NCBI RefSeq assembly: GCF_024436035.1
Contig: NZ_JANFNG010000039.1
Coordinates: forward strand, 1 to 54,861
From: Streptomyces humicola
GTDB lineage: Bacteria; Actinomycetota; Actinomycetes; Streptomycetales; Streptomycetaceae
DNA: 54,861 nucleotides
Reading direction: 5' to 3'
Made by a program: the position numbers and the translations under genes. Under the pieces are notes generated by a model. That model had not been told where the DNA came from and made no database searches. It saw only the letters and a program-made list of their open reading frames with translations. Below, one piece after another: positions 9,030 through 16,299 of this stretch (the first letter of the stretch is position 1; the number at the start of each line of letters is the position of its first letter).

Positions 9030-10376
9030 TCAGCCCTCTTCGAGCTGTTTGGCCGCGTCCTGCAGCGCCGCCTCGATGATTTCGGCGCCCTGCTCGGCCT
9101 CGGCGACGGTGAGCGTCAGTGGAGGCGCAATGCGGAGGACGTTCGCCGGGCGCCCGCCCTTGCCGATGAGCAGGCCCCGTTCACGCGCAGCCTCCAGGAC
9201 GAGCTTCGCGGCCTGCGGCGACGGCTCGCCCGTGGACGGTGCGACGAGTTCGACGCCGATCATCAGCCCGCGCCCGCGTACCTCCCGTACGACGGGCGAG
9301 GTGGCGGCGACCGAGCGCAGCCGGGACATCAGCAGGCCGCCGACGCGGCGCGCGTTGCCCTGCAGGTCGTGTTCGAGCAGGTAGGTGAGGTTGGCCAGGG
9401 CGCCGGCAGTGGTGACCGGGCTGCCGCCGAAGGTGGAGATGGAGTCGGCGCGCAGGCAGTTCATCACCTCCGCGCGGGCGACGACACCGCCCATCGCCAG
9501 GCCGTTGCCGATGCCCTTGGCGAAGGTGAGGATGTCGGGCGGACCGGCCTGGGCGTGCGCCTGCCAGCCCCAGAAGTGCTCGCCGGTACGGCCCCAGCCG
9601 GTCTGCACCTCGTCGGTGATCCACAGAATGCCGCGGCGGTCGAGCACCTCGCGGAAGGCGGCGAGGAGCCCGTCGGGAGGGGAGGTGAACCCGCCGACGC
9701 CCTGGATCGGTTCGGCGATCAGCGCGGCGACCGTCCCGTTGGCCTGACCGAGCATGTCGTCGAGGTCGGCCACGCAGGCCGCGATGAACTGGTCGTCCGT
9801 CAGGTGGGCGTAGGGGCCGCGGCTGCGCACCCCGCCGTGGACGTAAAGCGTCTGCAGCGGGGAGAGGCTCGTCGGCGACCAGGCGGTGTTGCCGGTGACG
9901 GCGATGGAGCTGAAGGAGCGGCCGTGGTAGCTGTTGCGCAGCGCCAGGATCTGGTTGGAGCGGCGGTAGGTGGTGGCGAGCAGCAGCGCCGTGTCGTTGG
10001 CCTCGGTGCCCGAGGCGGTGAAGAAGACCCGGGCGTCGGGGATGCCGCTCAAGTGGGCGATGCGCTCGGCGAGTTCGACGGCGGTGTGGTTGAGGTAGAG
10101 CGTCGAGGAGTGCAGGATCTTCCCGGCCTGCTCGCTGACGGCCGCCGTGACCTCGGGGAGGGCATGGGCGGTCATGGTGGTCAGGATGCCGCCGAAGAAG
10201 TCGAGGTATTCGTTGCCTTCGGCGTCCCACACTCGGCGGCCCTCGCCGCGGACGATCTCGATGGGGCGCTCGTAGTACGTGGCCAGCCAGTCGGGCATCA
10301 CGGCGCGGTGGCGTGCGTACAGCGCGGCGTGCGCCGGGCCGCCGGTGCTTTGGGGTGCGTTGGTCATGTGGGTCAT
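9030..10376 (-). CDS. Class III aminotransferase (aspartate aminotransferase family)
   Basis: A 448-residue PLP enzyme. RVFFTASGTEANDTALLLAT, SYHGRSFSSIAVTG and ITDEVQTGWGRTGEHFWG are class III blocks; Lys287 in FAKGIGNG is the Schiff-base lysine. By context it probably moves the amino group of beta-alanine or 3-aminoisobutyrate after the ureidopropionase step, like the 4-aminobutyrate/beta-alanine transaminase group. The ATG at 10376 is chosen because GGAG lies 11 nt upstream; a GTG at 10385 that overlaps the upstream stop (GTGA) and an ATG at 10367 are alternatives. It is coupled to the preceding nitrilase-type gene. Confidence 0.88.
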   Translation of the reverse strand: MTHMTNAPQSTGGPAHAALYARHRAVMPDWLATYYERPIEIVRGEGRRVWDAEGNEYLDFFGGILTTMTAHALPEVTAAVSEQAGKILHSSTLYLNHTAVELAERIAHLSGIPDARVFFTASGTEANDTALLLATTYRRSNQILALRNSYHGRSFSSIAVTGNTAWSPTSLSPLQTLYVHGGVRSRGPYAHLTDDQFIAACVADLDDMLGQANGTVAALIAEPIQGVGGFTSPPDGLLAAFREVLDRRGILWITDEVQTGWGRTGEHFWGWQAHAQAGPPDILTFAKGIGNGLAMGGVVARAEVMNCLRADSISTFGGSPVTTAGALANLTYLLEHDLQGNARRVGGLLMSRLRSVAATSPVVREVRGRGLMIGVELVAPSTGEPSPQAAKLVLEAARERGLLIGKGGRPANVLRIAPPLTLTVAEAEQGAEIIEAALQDAAKQLEEG

Positions 10377-10381
10377 AACGA

Positions 10382-11224
10382 TCACGACTCCATGAGGGTG
10401 CCGTAGGCGTCGGGGCGCCGGTCGCGGTAGAAGGCCCACAACTGCCTCACCTCGTCGATCATCGCGAAGTCCAGGTCGCGGACGAGGAGTTCCTCCCCCT
10501 TGTCGGAGGCGACGTCACCGACGAACTGACCGCGCGGGTCGGCGAAGTAGCTGGTGCCGTAGAAGTCGTTGTCGCCGTATTCCTCCTGACCGACCCGGTT
10601 GATGGCGGCGACGAAGTACTCGTTGGCGACCGCGGCCGCAGGCTGCTCCAGCTGCCACAGATAACCCGACAGGCCGCGCGAGGTCGCGGACGGGTTGTAG
10701 ACGAGCTGGGCGCCGGCGAGGCCGAGGGCACGCCAGCCCTCGGGGAAGTGCCGGTCGTAGCAGATGTAGACCCCGACCCTGCCGACGGCGGTGTCGAAGA
10801 CCGGCCAGCCCAGGTTGCCCGGCTTGAAGTAGTACTTCTCCCAGAACCCCTTGACCTGCGGGATGTGGTGCTTGCGGTACTTGCCCAGGTAGCTTCCGTC
10901 CGCGTCGATCACGGCCGCGGTGTTGTAGTAGAAACCGGACTGCTCGATCTCGAAGACCGGGACGACGATCACCATGCGGAGCTCCTTGGCGAGCGCCTGC
11001 ATCCGCTGAATCGTGGGTCCGTCCGGGACCGGCTCCGCCCAGTCGTAGTGCTCCGCCTCCTGCACCTGGCAGAAGTACGGGGCATTGAACAACTCCTGGA
11101 ACCCGATGATCTGCGCTCCCTGCGAAGCCGCCGCTCGGGCGTGCTCCTCATGCTTGGCGATCATCGACTCGGTGTCTCCGGTCCAGGTCGCCTGTACCAG
11201 CGCGGCGCGTACAACCGTGGTCAT
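10382..11224 (-). CDS. Beta-ureidopropionase (N-carbamoyl-beta-alanine amidohydrolase)
   Basis: A 280-residue nitrilase-superfamily enzyme that hydrolyses N-carbamoyl-beta-alanine to beta-alanine, CO2 and ammonia. The catalytic triad is visible: Glu44 in GFQELFNAPYF, Lys118 in KYRKHHIP and Cys155 in VYICYDRHFPEG. The first motif and the long YFKPGNLGWPVFDT stretch are those of the beta-alanine synthase branch rather than general nitrilases. The start ATG at 11224 has GGAGAGGAG upstream. It is first in a two-gene operon with the aminotransferase and divergent from the marR gene. Confidence 0.9.
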   Translation of the reverse strand: MTTVVRAALVQATWTGDTESMIAKHEEHARAAASQGAQIIGFQELFNAPYFCQVQEAEHYDWAEPVPDGPTIQRMQALAKELRMVIVVPVFEIEQSGFYYNTAAVIDADGSYLGKYRKHHIPQVKGFWEKYYFKPGNLGWPVFDTAVGRVGVYICYDRHFPEGWRALGLAGAQLVYNPSATSRGLSGYLWQLEQPAAAVANEYFVAAINRVGQEEYGDNDFYGTSYFADPRGQFVGDVASDKGEELLVRDLDFAMIDEVRQLWAFYRDRRPDAYGTLMES

Positions 11225-11290
11225 GCGCAGCTCCTCTCCGTCCCACCCCGCTGTGCCCACTGTGACAAGACCGCGGCCGTTACTCAACGA

Positions 11291-11372
11291 GCATGATGAC
11301 GTTTCATGCGGTGATCACCCAGTCACGGTCCCGCCAGTGGATTTGACAGGCAAACTTGCAAGCTTTCCTGTC
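11291..11372. promoter_or_regulatory. Three dyads in the ureidopropionase/marR divergent region
   Basis: GCATGA (11291-11296) and TCATGC (11304-11309) are a perfect inverted pair. GGTGATCACC at 11310-11319 is a perfect 10-bp palindrome. GACAGG (11345-11350), CTTGCAAG (11355-11362) and CCTGTC (11367-11372) form one large dyad centred at 11358.5, and TTGACA at 11343 could be a -35 box inside it. The third dyad ends 19 bp before marR and is a good candidate MarR autoregulatory operator; the first two are better placed for the leftward operon. Confidence 0.6.
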
Positions 11373-11391
11373 GATCGTTTACGGTGGCTAC

Positions 11392-11823
11392 ATGTCCGCT
11401 TCCGATCAGTCACGGCTCGCCGACGAGCTCGCCTCGGCCGGCTCGCAGCTGGTCCGACGGCTGCGGATGGCCTCACCCGAGGGCGCTCTGACGCCGTCGC
11501 AGCGCTCCGTGATCGGCCGTCTGGGCACCGAGGGGCCTGCGACCACCGCAGCACTCGCCCGCGCCGAGCTGGTACGCCCGCAGTCCATGCGCGCCACGCT
11601 CTGCGCGCTGGAGGAGCAGGGGCTGGTCGGCCGCGCCCCGCACCCCACCGACGGCAGGCAGGTCATCTTCTCGCTCACCGAGGCAGGCAGGGAACGGCTC
11701 GGCCAGCTGCGCCACGCCAAGCGGACCTGGCTCGCCGACGCCATCGGCTCACAGCTGACCGCCGAGGAACAACGCGTGCTCGCCGAGGCGGTCGGCCTGA
11801 TCAAGCGGCTGACCACGTCATGA
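11392..11823 (+). CDS. MarR-family transcriptional regulator
   Basis: A 143-residue winged-helix protein. LTPSQRSVIGRLGTEGPATT is the start of the HTH, followed by ALARAELVRPQSMRATLCAL (recognition helix) and GLVGRAPHPTDGRQVIFSLT (wing). The closing LTAEEQRVLAEAVGLIKRL helix is the dimerisation element. The start ATG at 11392 follows a large palindrome likely to be its own operator. The downstream MFS gene is 112 bp away in the same direction, the standard layout for a repressor of drug or phenolic-compound export. Confidence 0.9.
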   Translation: MSASDQSRLADELASAGSQLVRRLRMASPEGALTPSQRSVIGRLGTEGPATTAALARAELVRPQSMRATLCALEEQGLVGRAPHPTDGRQVIFSLTEAGRERLGQLRHAKRTWLADAIGSQLTAEEQRVLAEAVGLIKRLTTS

Positions 11824-11935
11824 GCGACGCACGCGAGGCCGCCGGGCGGCAGGGCATAACGATGTCTGCAGCGTTGTCCTCGCGGGCGACGGTGACATCA
11901 GCCGCTAGCGCGACGGGGCTCACGGAGGGAGGCGC

Positions 11936-13381
11936 GTGATACACGACGCCTCGGACACGCGGCAGGGACGCGTCTGCCGTGGCACCCACGACCGCACCGG
12001 CACCCGCACCACCGAGGGGTTCGGGGCGCGCCTGATCACGCCGTTGCTGCTCGGCTCGGTGCTCAACCCCGTCAACTCCACGATGATCGCCACCGCGCTC
12101 GCGTCGATCGGCGCGGATCTGCACGTCGGCGCCGCCGCGACCGCCTGGCTGGTGGCCTCCCTCTACGTCGCCAGCGCGGTGGGGCAGCCCGCGATGGGCC
12201 GCCTCGCCGATCTGCTCGGCCCGCGCCGGGTGTTCCTGTCCGGCCTGCTGCTGGTGGGCGCGGCCGGTGTGCTCGGCGCGCTCGCCCCGGACCTGGGCTG
12301 GCTGATCGGCTCGCGGGCACTCCTCGGCGTCGGGACCTCGGCCGCCTATCCGGCGGCGATGGCGCTGCTGCGCGCGCAGTCGCAGCGGCTGGGACGGGAG
12401 ACGCCGAGGCCGGTGCTGGGACTGCTGTCGCTGGCATCGCTCTCCAGCGCGGCGGTCGGGCCTGTCCTCGGCGGCCTGCTCGCCGCCACGCTCGGCTGGC
12501 GGGCGATCTTCGCGGTCAACGTCCCGCTCGCCCTCGTCGCCCTTGTCACCGCCGTGCTGTGGCTGCCGGGCGGGAAGCCGCGACCCAGCGGCGAGGAGGG
12601 CCCGCGGAGGTCCGCCTCACTCGACCCGCTCGGCGTCACGCTCTTCGCCGTCACGCTCACCACCGCGATGGTCTTCCTGATGGGGCTGGCGAACCCGCGA
12701 TGGTGGCTGCTGCCGCTCGTCGCCGTTCTTGCGGCCGCGCTGGCCCGTTGGGAGCTGCGCCGCCCGCAACCGTTCATCGATTTGCGGATGCTGACCCGCA
12801 ATCGCGCGCTGGCGACGACATATCTACGGCACGGACTCGCCTACCTGATCATCTACTGCGTGATGTACGGCTACGCGCAGTGGTTGGAGCAGTCGCACGG
12901 TTTCTCGTCGTTCGCAGCCGGGCTGATCATGCTGCCGATGTCGGTGGCCGCAGCGGTGTGCTCGCTGCTCGGTGCCCGGACGAAGGGCATCCGTGCACCG
13001 CTCACCCTCGCGGCGGCGCTCCTCGTCTGCGGCAGCGCCGCCCTCCTCCTCGCGTACCGCCGGACGCCCCTGGCGTTGCTGCTGCTCGTCGCGGTGCTCT
13101 TCGGCCTTCCGCAGGGCCTGAGTTCAACGGGTAACCAGGCCGCGGTGTACGCGCAGGCTCCCCCGGGAGGCACCGGTGCGGCAGCCGGTCTGCAGCGCAC
13201 CGCCCAGTACATAGGTGCCATCACCGCTGCCGCCCTGATCGGCCTGTACTACGGCCGGCGGGCGACGGATGCGGGGCTGCACGCGATGGCGGCCACGGTG
13301 GCGGTGCTCGGCCTGGCCCTGTTCGCCGTGACCGTGGCCGACCGGGCGCTGCGTCCCGGCTTGCCGACACCACGAAAATAA
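11936..13381 (+). CDS. MFS transporter, DHA2-type drug exporter
   Basis: A 481-residue integral membrane protein with about 14 hydrophobic segments. NPVNSTMIATALASIGADL in TM1 and GRLADLLGPRRVFLSG in the TM2-3 loop are the DHA2 proton-antiporter signatures, and GSRALLGVGTSAAYPAAMAL is motif C-like. The start is GTG at 11936 with GGAGGGAGG just upstream. It lies between marR and an isochorismatase-like gene and is presumably induced when MarR binds a toxic ligand. The substrate is unknown. Confidence 0.88.
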   Translation: MIHDASDTRQGRVCRGTHDRTGTRTTEGFGARLITPLLLGSVLNPVNSTMIATALASIGADLHVGAAATAWLVASLYVASAVGQPAMGRLADLLGPRRVFLSGLLLVGAAGVLGALAPDLGWLIGSRALLGVGTSAAYPAAMALLRAQSQRLGRETPRPVLGLLSLASLSSAAVGPVLGGLLAATLGWRAIFAVNVPLALVALVTAVLWLPGGKPRPSGEEGPRRSASLDPLGVTLFAVTLTTAMVFLMGLANPRWWLLPLVAVLAAALARWELRRPQPFIDLRMLTRNRALATTYLRHGLAYLIIYCVMYGYAQWLEQSHGFSSFAAGLIMLPMSVAAAVCSLLGARTKGIRAPLTLAAALLVCGSAALLLAYRRTPLALLLLVAVLFGLPQGLSSTGNQAAVYAQAPPGGTGAAAGLQRTAQYIGAITAAALIGLYYGRRATDAGLHAMAATVAVLGLALFAVTVADRALRPGLPTPRK

Positions 13382-13405
13382 TCACCTCCTGAGAGAAGGC
13401 AGTTC

Positions 13406-13966
13406 ATGTCCGCAACACAGCTCGACCCCCGTACCGCCCTCGTTCTCGTCGATCTGCAGAAGGGGATCGTCGGCCGACCCACCGTCCCCCACTCGTCCGC
13501 CGAGGTGGTGGAGCGTGGAGCGCGGCTCGCGGCCGCGTTCCGCAAGGCGGAGCTCCCCGTCGTCCTGGTGAACGTCACGGGCGGTGCTCCCGGGCGTACC
13601 GATCAGCCCATGTCGCGGGGCGGAGCCCAACTGCCGGCCGACTGGGCCGAGCTCGTGCCCGAACTCGACCGGCAGCCGGGCGACATCACGGTCACCAAGC
13701 AGCAGTGGGGCGCGTTCCACGGCACCAACCTCGATCTGGAGCTGCGCCGCCGGGGTGTCACGCAGGTCGTGGTGGCCGGTATCGCGACAAGCATCGGTGT
13801 GGAGTCGACCGCACGTGCGGCGCATGAGCACGGCTACCACGTGACGATCGCCACCGACGCCGTGACCGACCTCGACACCGATGCGCACCGCAACAGCGTC
13901 GAGCGCATCTTCCCGCGGATGAGCGAGACCGACACCACCGACAACATCCTGGCGCTGCTCGGCTGA
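13406..13966 (+). CDS. Isochorismatase-family hydrolase
   Basis: A 186-residue alpha/beta hydrolase-like protein. Asp16 in VLVDLQKG and Lys98 in TVTKQQWGAF correspond to two of the family's triad positions. The third, usually Cys, is Gly131 in GIATSIGVEST, so a cysteine-based nicotinamidase or carbamoylase mechanism is excluded; true isochorismatases also lack this Cys. It follows the MFS gene by 24 bp with AGAGAAGG before the ATG and ends at a strong terminator. It may modify the compound exported by the neighbouring transporter. Confidence 0.85.
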   Translation: MSATQLDPRTALVLVDLQKGIVGRPTVPHSSAEVVERGARLAAAFRKAELPVVLVNVTGGAPGRTDQPMSRGGAQLPADWAELVPELDRQPGDITVTKQQWGAFHGTNLDLELRRRGVTQVVVAGIATSIGVESTARAAHEHGYHVTIATDAVTDLDTDAHRNSVERIFPRMSETDTTDNILALLG

Positions 13967-13977
13967 CGCCGCGTCAC

Positions 13978-14032
13978 GACGGCCGAGAGGGCTCCCCGGT
14001 GGCGGACGGCCGCCGGAGCCCTCTCGGCCGTC
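13978..14032. terminator. Strong hairpin terminator after the marR-MFS unit
   Basis: Positions 13978-13995 and 14015-14032 are perfect 18-bp inverted copies (GACGGCCGAGAGGGCTCC) around a 19-nt GC-rich loop, 12 bp after the isochorismatase stop. The bases just after it carry a tandem 12-bp repeat, TCGGTGAACCCG, at 14031-14054. Confidence 0.85.
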
Positions 14033-14181
14033 GGTGAACCCGTCGGTGAACCCGCGCGGAAGCCGACCGTCCGCCAATCGTTACCCGCGCGTGACATGTC
14101 GACCTATTACCGGAGGTAAGGGCTCCTGGTTACCCTCCAGTCACTTTTGCAGGAGTGATAGCCGGACGACAGGAGTCATCT

Positions 14182-15849
14182 GTGCCACCCGTGCCACCGT
14201 CCCGGCGCAGGACGCTGCGCGCCGCAGCGGGAAGCGTCTCCGCAGCCCTCGCCGTCTCCGCTGCGCTCGGCGCCTCCCCCGCGGCTCTCGCCGCGACCGC
14301 GCCGGCGAGAGCCGCGGCGACGACGGTGGCGGCCGACGCACCGGCCACCTTCCGCTTCGTCGACATCCCCGGCTCCGGCGGCGTCACCCTCAAGGGCAAT
14401 GTCTTCACGCCCGGCGGCTACGACGCCACGCAGCGGTATCCGGTCGTCATCATGCCGAGCAGCTGGTCCCTGAACGACCTGGAGTACATCGCCCAGGCCA
14501 AGAACCTTGCGGACTCCGGCTATGTGGTGGTCAGTTACACACCGCGCGGATTCTGGCTTTCGGGCGGCCGCATCGAGGTGGCCGGACCGCAGGATGTCGC
14601 GGACATCTCGAAGGTCATCGACTGGACGCTCGCCAACGCCCCTGCCGATCCCCACCACATCGGCATGGCCGGCGTCAGTTACGGCGCCGGGCTCGGCCTG
14701 ATGGGCGCCGCCCATGACCGGCGGATCAAAGCGGTGGTCGCGCTCAGCGGCTGGGCCGATCTCATCGACTCCATCTACAGCGGCCGCACCCAGCATCTGC
14801 AGGCCGCCGCGCTGCTCGGCGCCAGCGGCTATCTGACGGGCCGGCCGAGCGCGCAGCTCCAGCAGACGCTCGCCGACTTCCTCGCCTCCCGCTACGACAA
14901 GGAGGCGCAGATGATCGCGTGGGGCAAGGAGCGCTCTCCCGACACCTACATCAATCAGATCAACGCCAACGGTGCGGCGATCATGATGGCCAATGCCTGG
15001 GGCGACAGCCTGTTCAACCCCAACCAGCTCGGCTCCTTCTACGACAGGCTGCGCGTGCCCAAGCGGCTGGAGTTCCGCCCGGGCGACCATGCCACCGCCG
15101 AGGCCACGGGTCTGTTCGGGCTGCCCAACGACACCTGGAGCGACGCCGAACGCTGGCTCGACCACTACCTCAAGGGCGAGGACAACGGCATCGACCGCGA
15201 GCAGCCGGTGGAGCTGGAGCCGACCACCGGCGGCGGGTACGAGTCGTACGCCAGCTGGGCGGACGTGGCGACCACCACCCGGAAACTCGCTCTGGGCCGG
15301 GAGAACTTCTGGGGCACGGGCGCGCTCGGCGGCGACGCCGTGTCCGGCTGGAGCACCCGGATCGGGACCAACGTCGACTCCGGTGCCGACGGCGGCATCA
15401 TGTTCCTCTCCCAGCTCGCCGACCAGCTCGCCAAGATCCCGCCAATGGCCGAGATCCCGCTGCTGCCGCGCGCCTACGCGGCCGTGTGGCAATCGGGCAC
15501 GTATGGGACCGGGCAGCGCATCCGCGGCACGGTGCATCTGCACACGACGCTGACCACCACGGCGGACAAGGCCAGCTTCATCGCGTACCTGTACGACGTG
15601 AACCCGCTCGGCGTCGGCAAGCTCATCGCCCACGCCCCGCAGACCTACATCGACCGCACACCCGGCCGGCCGTTCGGAGTCGACCTGGATCTGTTCTCCA
15701 CCGCGTACGACGTGCCCGCGGGCCACCATCTCGCCCTCGTCATCGACACGGTCGACCCGCTCTACATCACCCACAACCCGATCGGCTCGCACCTCACCTT
15801 CTCCTCCCCCGCCGACGATCCTTCCTGGCTGTCGATCCCGCTGAACTGA
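14182..15849 (+). CDS. Secreted CocE/NonD-type alpha/beta hydrolase
   Basis: A 555-residue exported serine hydrolase. The N-terminus PPSRRRTLRAAAGSVSAALA has a twin-arginine-like basic start, then a hydrophobic stretch and ASPAALA as a likely cleavage region. Ser166 in AGVSYGAGLGLMG is the nucleophile, and the C-terminal third (GTYGTGQRIRGTVHLHTTL onward, ending in the GHHLALVIDTVDP strand) fits the jelly-roll domain of Xaa-Pro dipeptidyl-peptidase/cocaine-esterase proteins. The GTG at 14182 is preferred because AGGAG lies 7 nt upstream. It is a single-gene unit; the natural ester or peptide substrate is unknown. Confidence 0.82.
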   Translation: MPPVPPSRRRTLRAAAGSVSAALAVSAALGASPAALAATAPARAAATTVAADAPATFRFVDIPGSGGVTLKGNVFTPGGYDATQRYPVVIMPSSWSLNDLEYIAQAKNLADSGYVVVSYTPRGFWLSGGRIEVAGPQDVADISKVIDWTLANAPADPHHIGMAGVSYGAGLGLMGAAHDRRIKAVVALSGWADLIDSIYSGRTQHLQAAALLGASGYLTGRPSAQLQQTLADFLASRYDKEAQMIAWGKERSPDTYINQINANGAAIMMANAWGDSLFNPNQLGSFYDRLRVPKRLEFRPGDHATAEATGLFGLPNDTWSDAERWLDHYLKGEDNGIDREQPVELEPTTGGGYESYASWADVATTTRKLALGRENFWGTGALGGDAVSGWSTRIGTNVDSGADGGIMFLSQLADQLAKIPPMAEIPLLPRAYAAVWQSGTYGTGQRIRGTVHLHTTLTTTADKASFIAYLYDVNPLGVGKLIAHAPQTYIDRTPGRPFGVDLDLFSTAYDVPAGHHLALVIDTVDPLYITHNPIGSHLTFSSPADDPSWLSIPLN

Positions 15850-15860
15850 CCGACCTGCCG

Positions 15861-16112
15861 TCAGCCGAAGACGCGCGAGGCGAGCGAGGCACGCTCCTCC
15901 TGGGGGATGGAGGTCCAGCGGGTGCCTCGGATGGCGCCTTCGAGTGCGAAGAGGGTGTGGCTGCAGGCGTCTTCGGGGAGGTCGTCGCGGATCTTGGCGA
16001 ACGCCGCTTCCGCACCGAGGCGGCGTAGTTCAGCCGCGTCGCTGACCCCGGCGTCGCGCAGCCGGTCGGCCAGGATCGAGCCGATATTGGGGAGCTTTTC
16101 CAGTGATTCCAT
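15861..16112 (-). CDS. TfoX C-terminal-domain protein
   Basis: An 83-residue protein consisting only of the helix-hairpin-helix-like TfoX C-terminal domain: LEKLPNIGSILADRLRDAGV, ELRRLGAEAAFAKIR, then SHTLFALEGAIRGTRW and the closing IPQEERASLA. In proteobacteria the domain is half of the competence regulator TfoX; in actinobacteria stand-alone copies are common and uncharacterised. The gene is convergent with the upstream CocE-like gene (11 bp apart). Confidence 0.82.
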   Translation of the reverse strand: MESLEKLPNIGSILADRLRDAGVSDAAELRRLGAEAAFAKIRDDLPEDACSHTLFALEGAIRGTRWTSIPQEERASLASRVFG

Positions 16113-16260
16113 GCCGTATCTCCCGGTCTGCGGTGGATGGTATCGCCTTGGGCCATGATGCCCGGCGATCGGCCCGATCCCGCGGATGCGCGGCCGTCGG
16201 GACTTTGTGAACCGGGGGTTGTCGGACGATCAGGATTACGGCAGCGTACGGGCCACGGAT

Positions 16261-16290
16261 GATCACTAGCGATCACTGACGATCAGAAAG
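16261..16290. repeat. Three tandem 10-bp repeats upstream of the PNGase A gene
   Basis: GATCACTAGC, GATCACTGAC and GATCAGAAAG follow one another with an exact 10-bp period, ending at the ribosome-binding site before the ATG at 16300. A one-helical-turn spacing would place the same face of each GATCA toward a bound protein. Regulatory function is inference. Confidence 0.55.
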
Positions 16291-16299
16291 GGTGATCGG

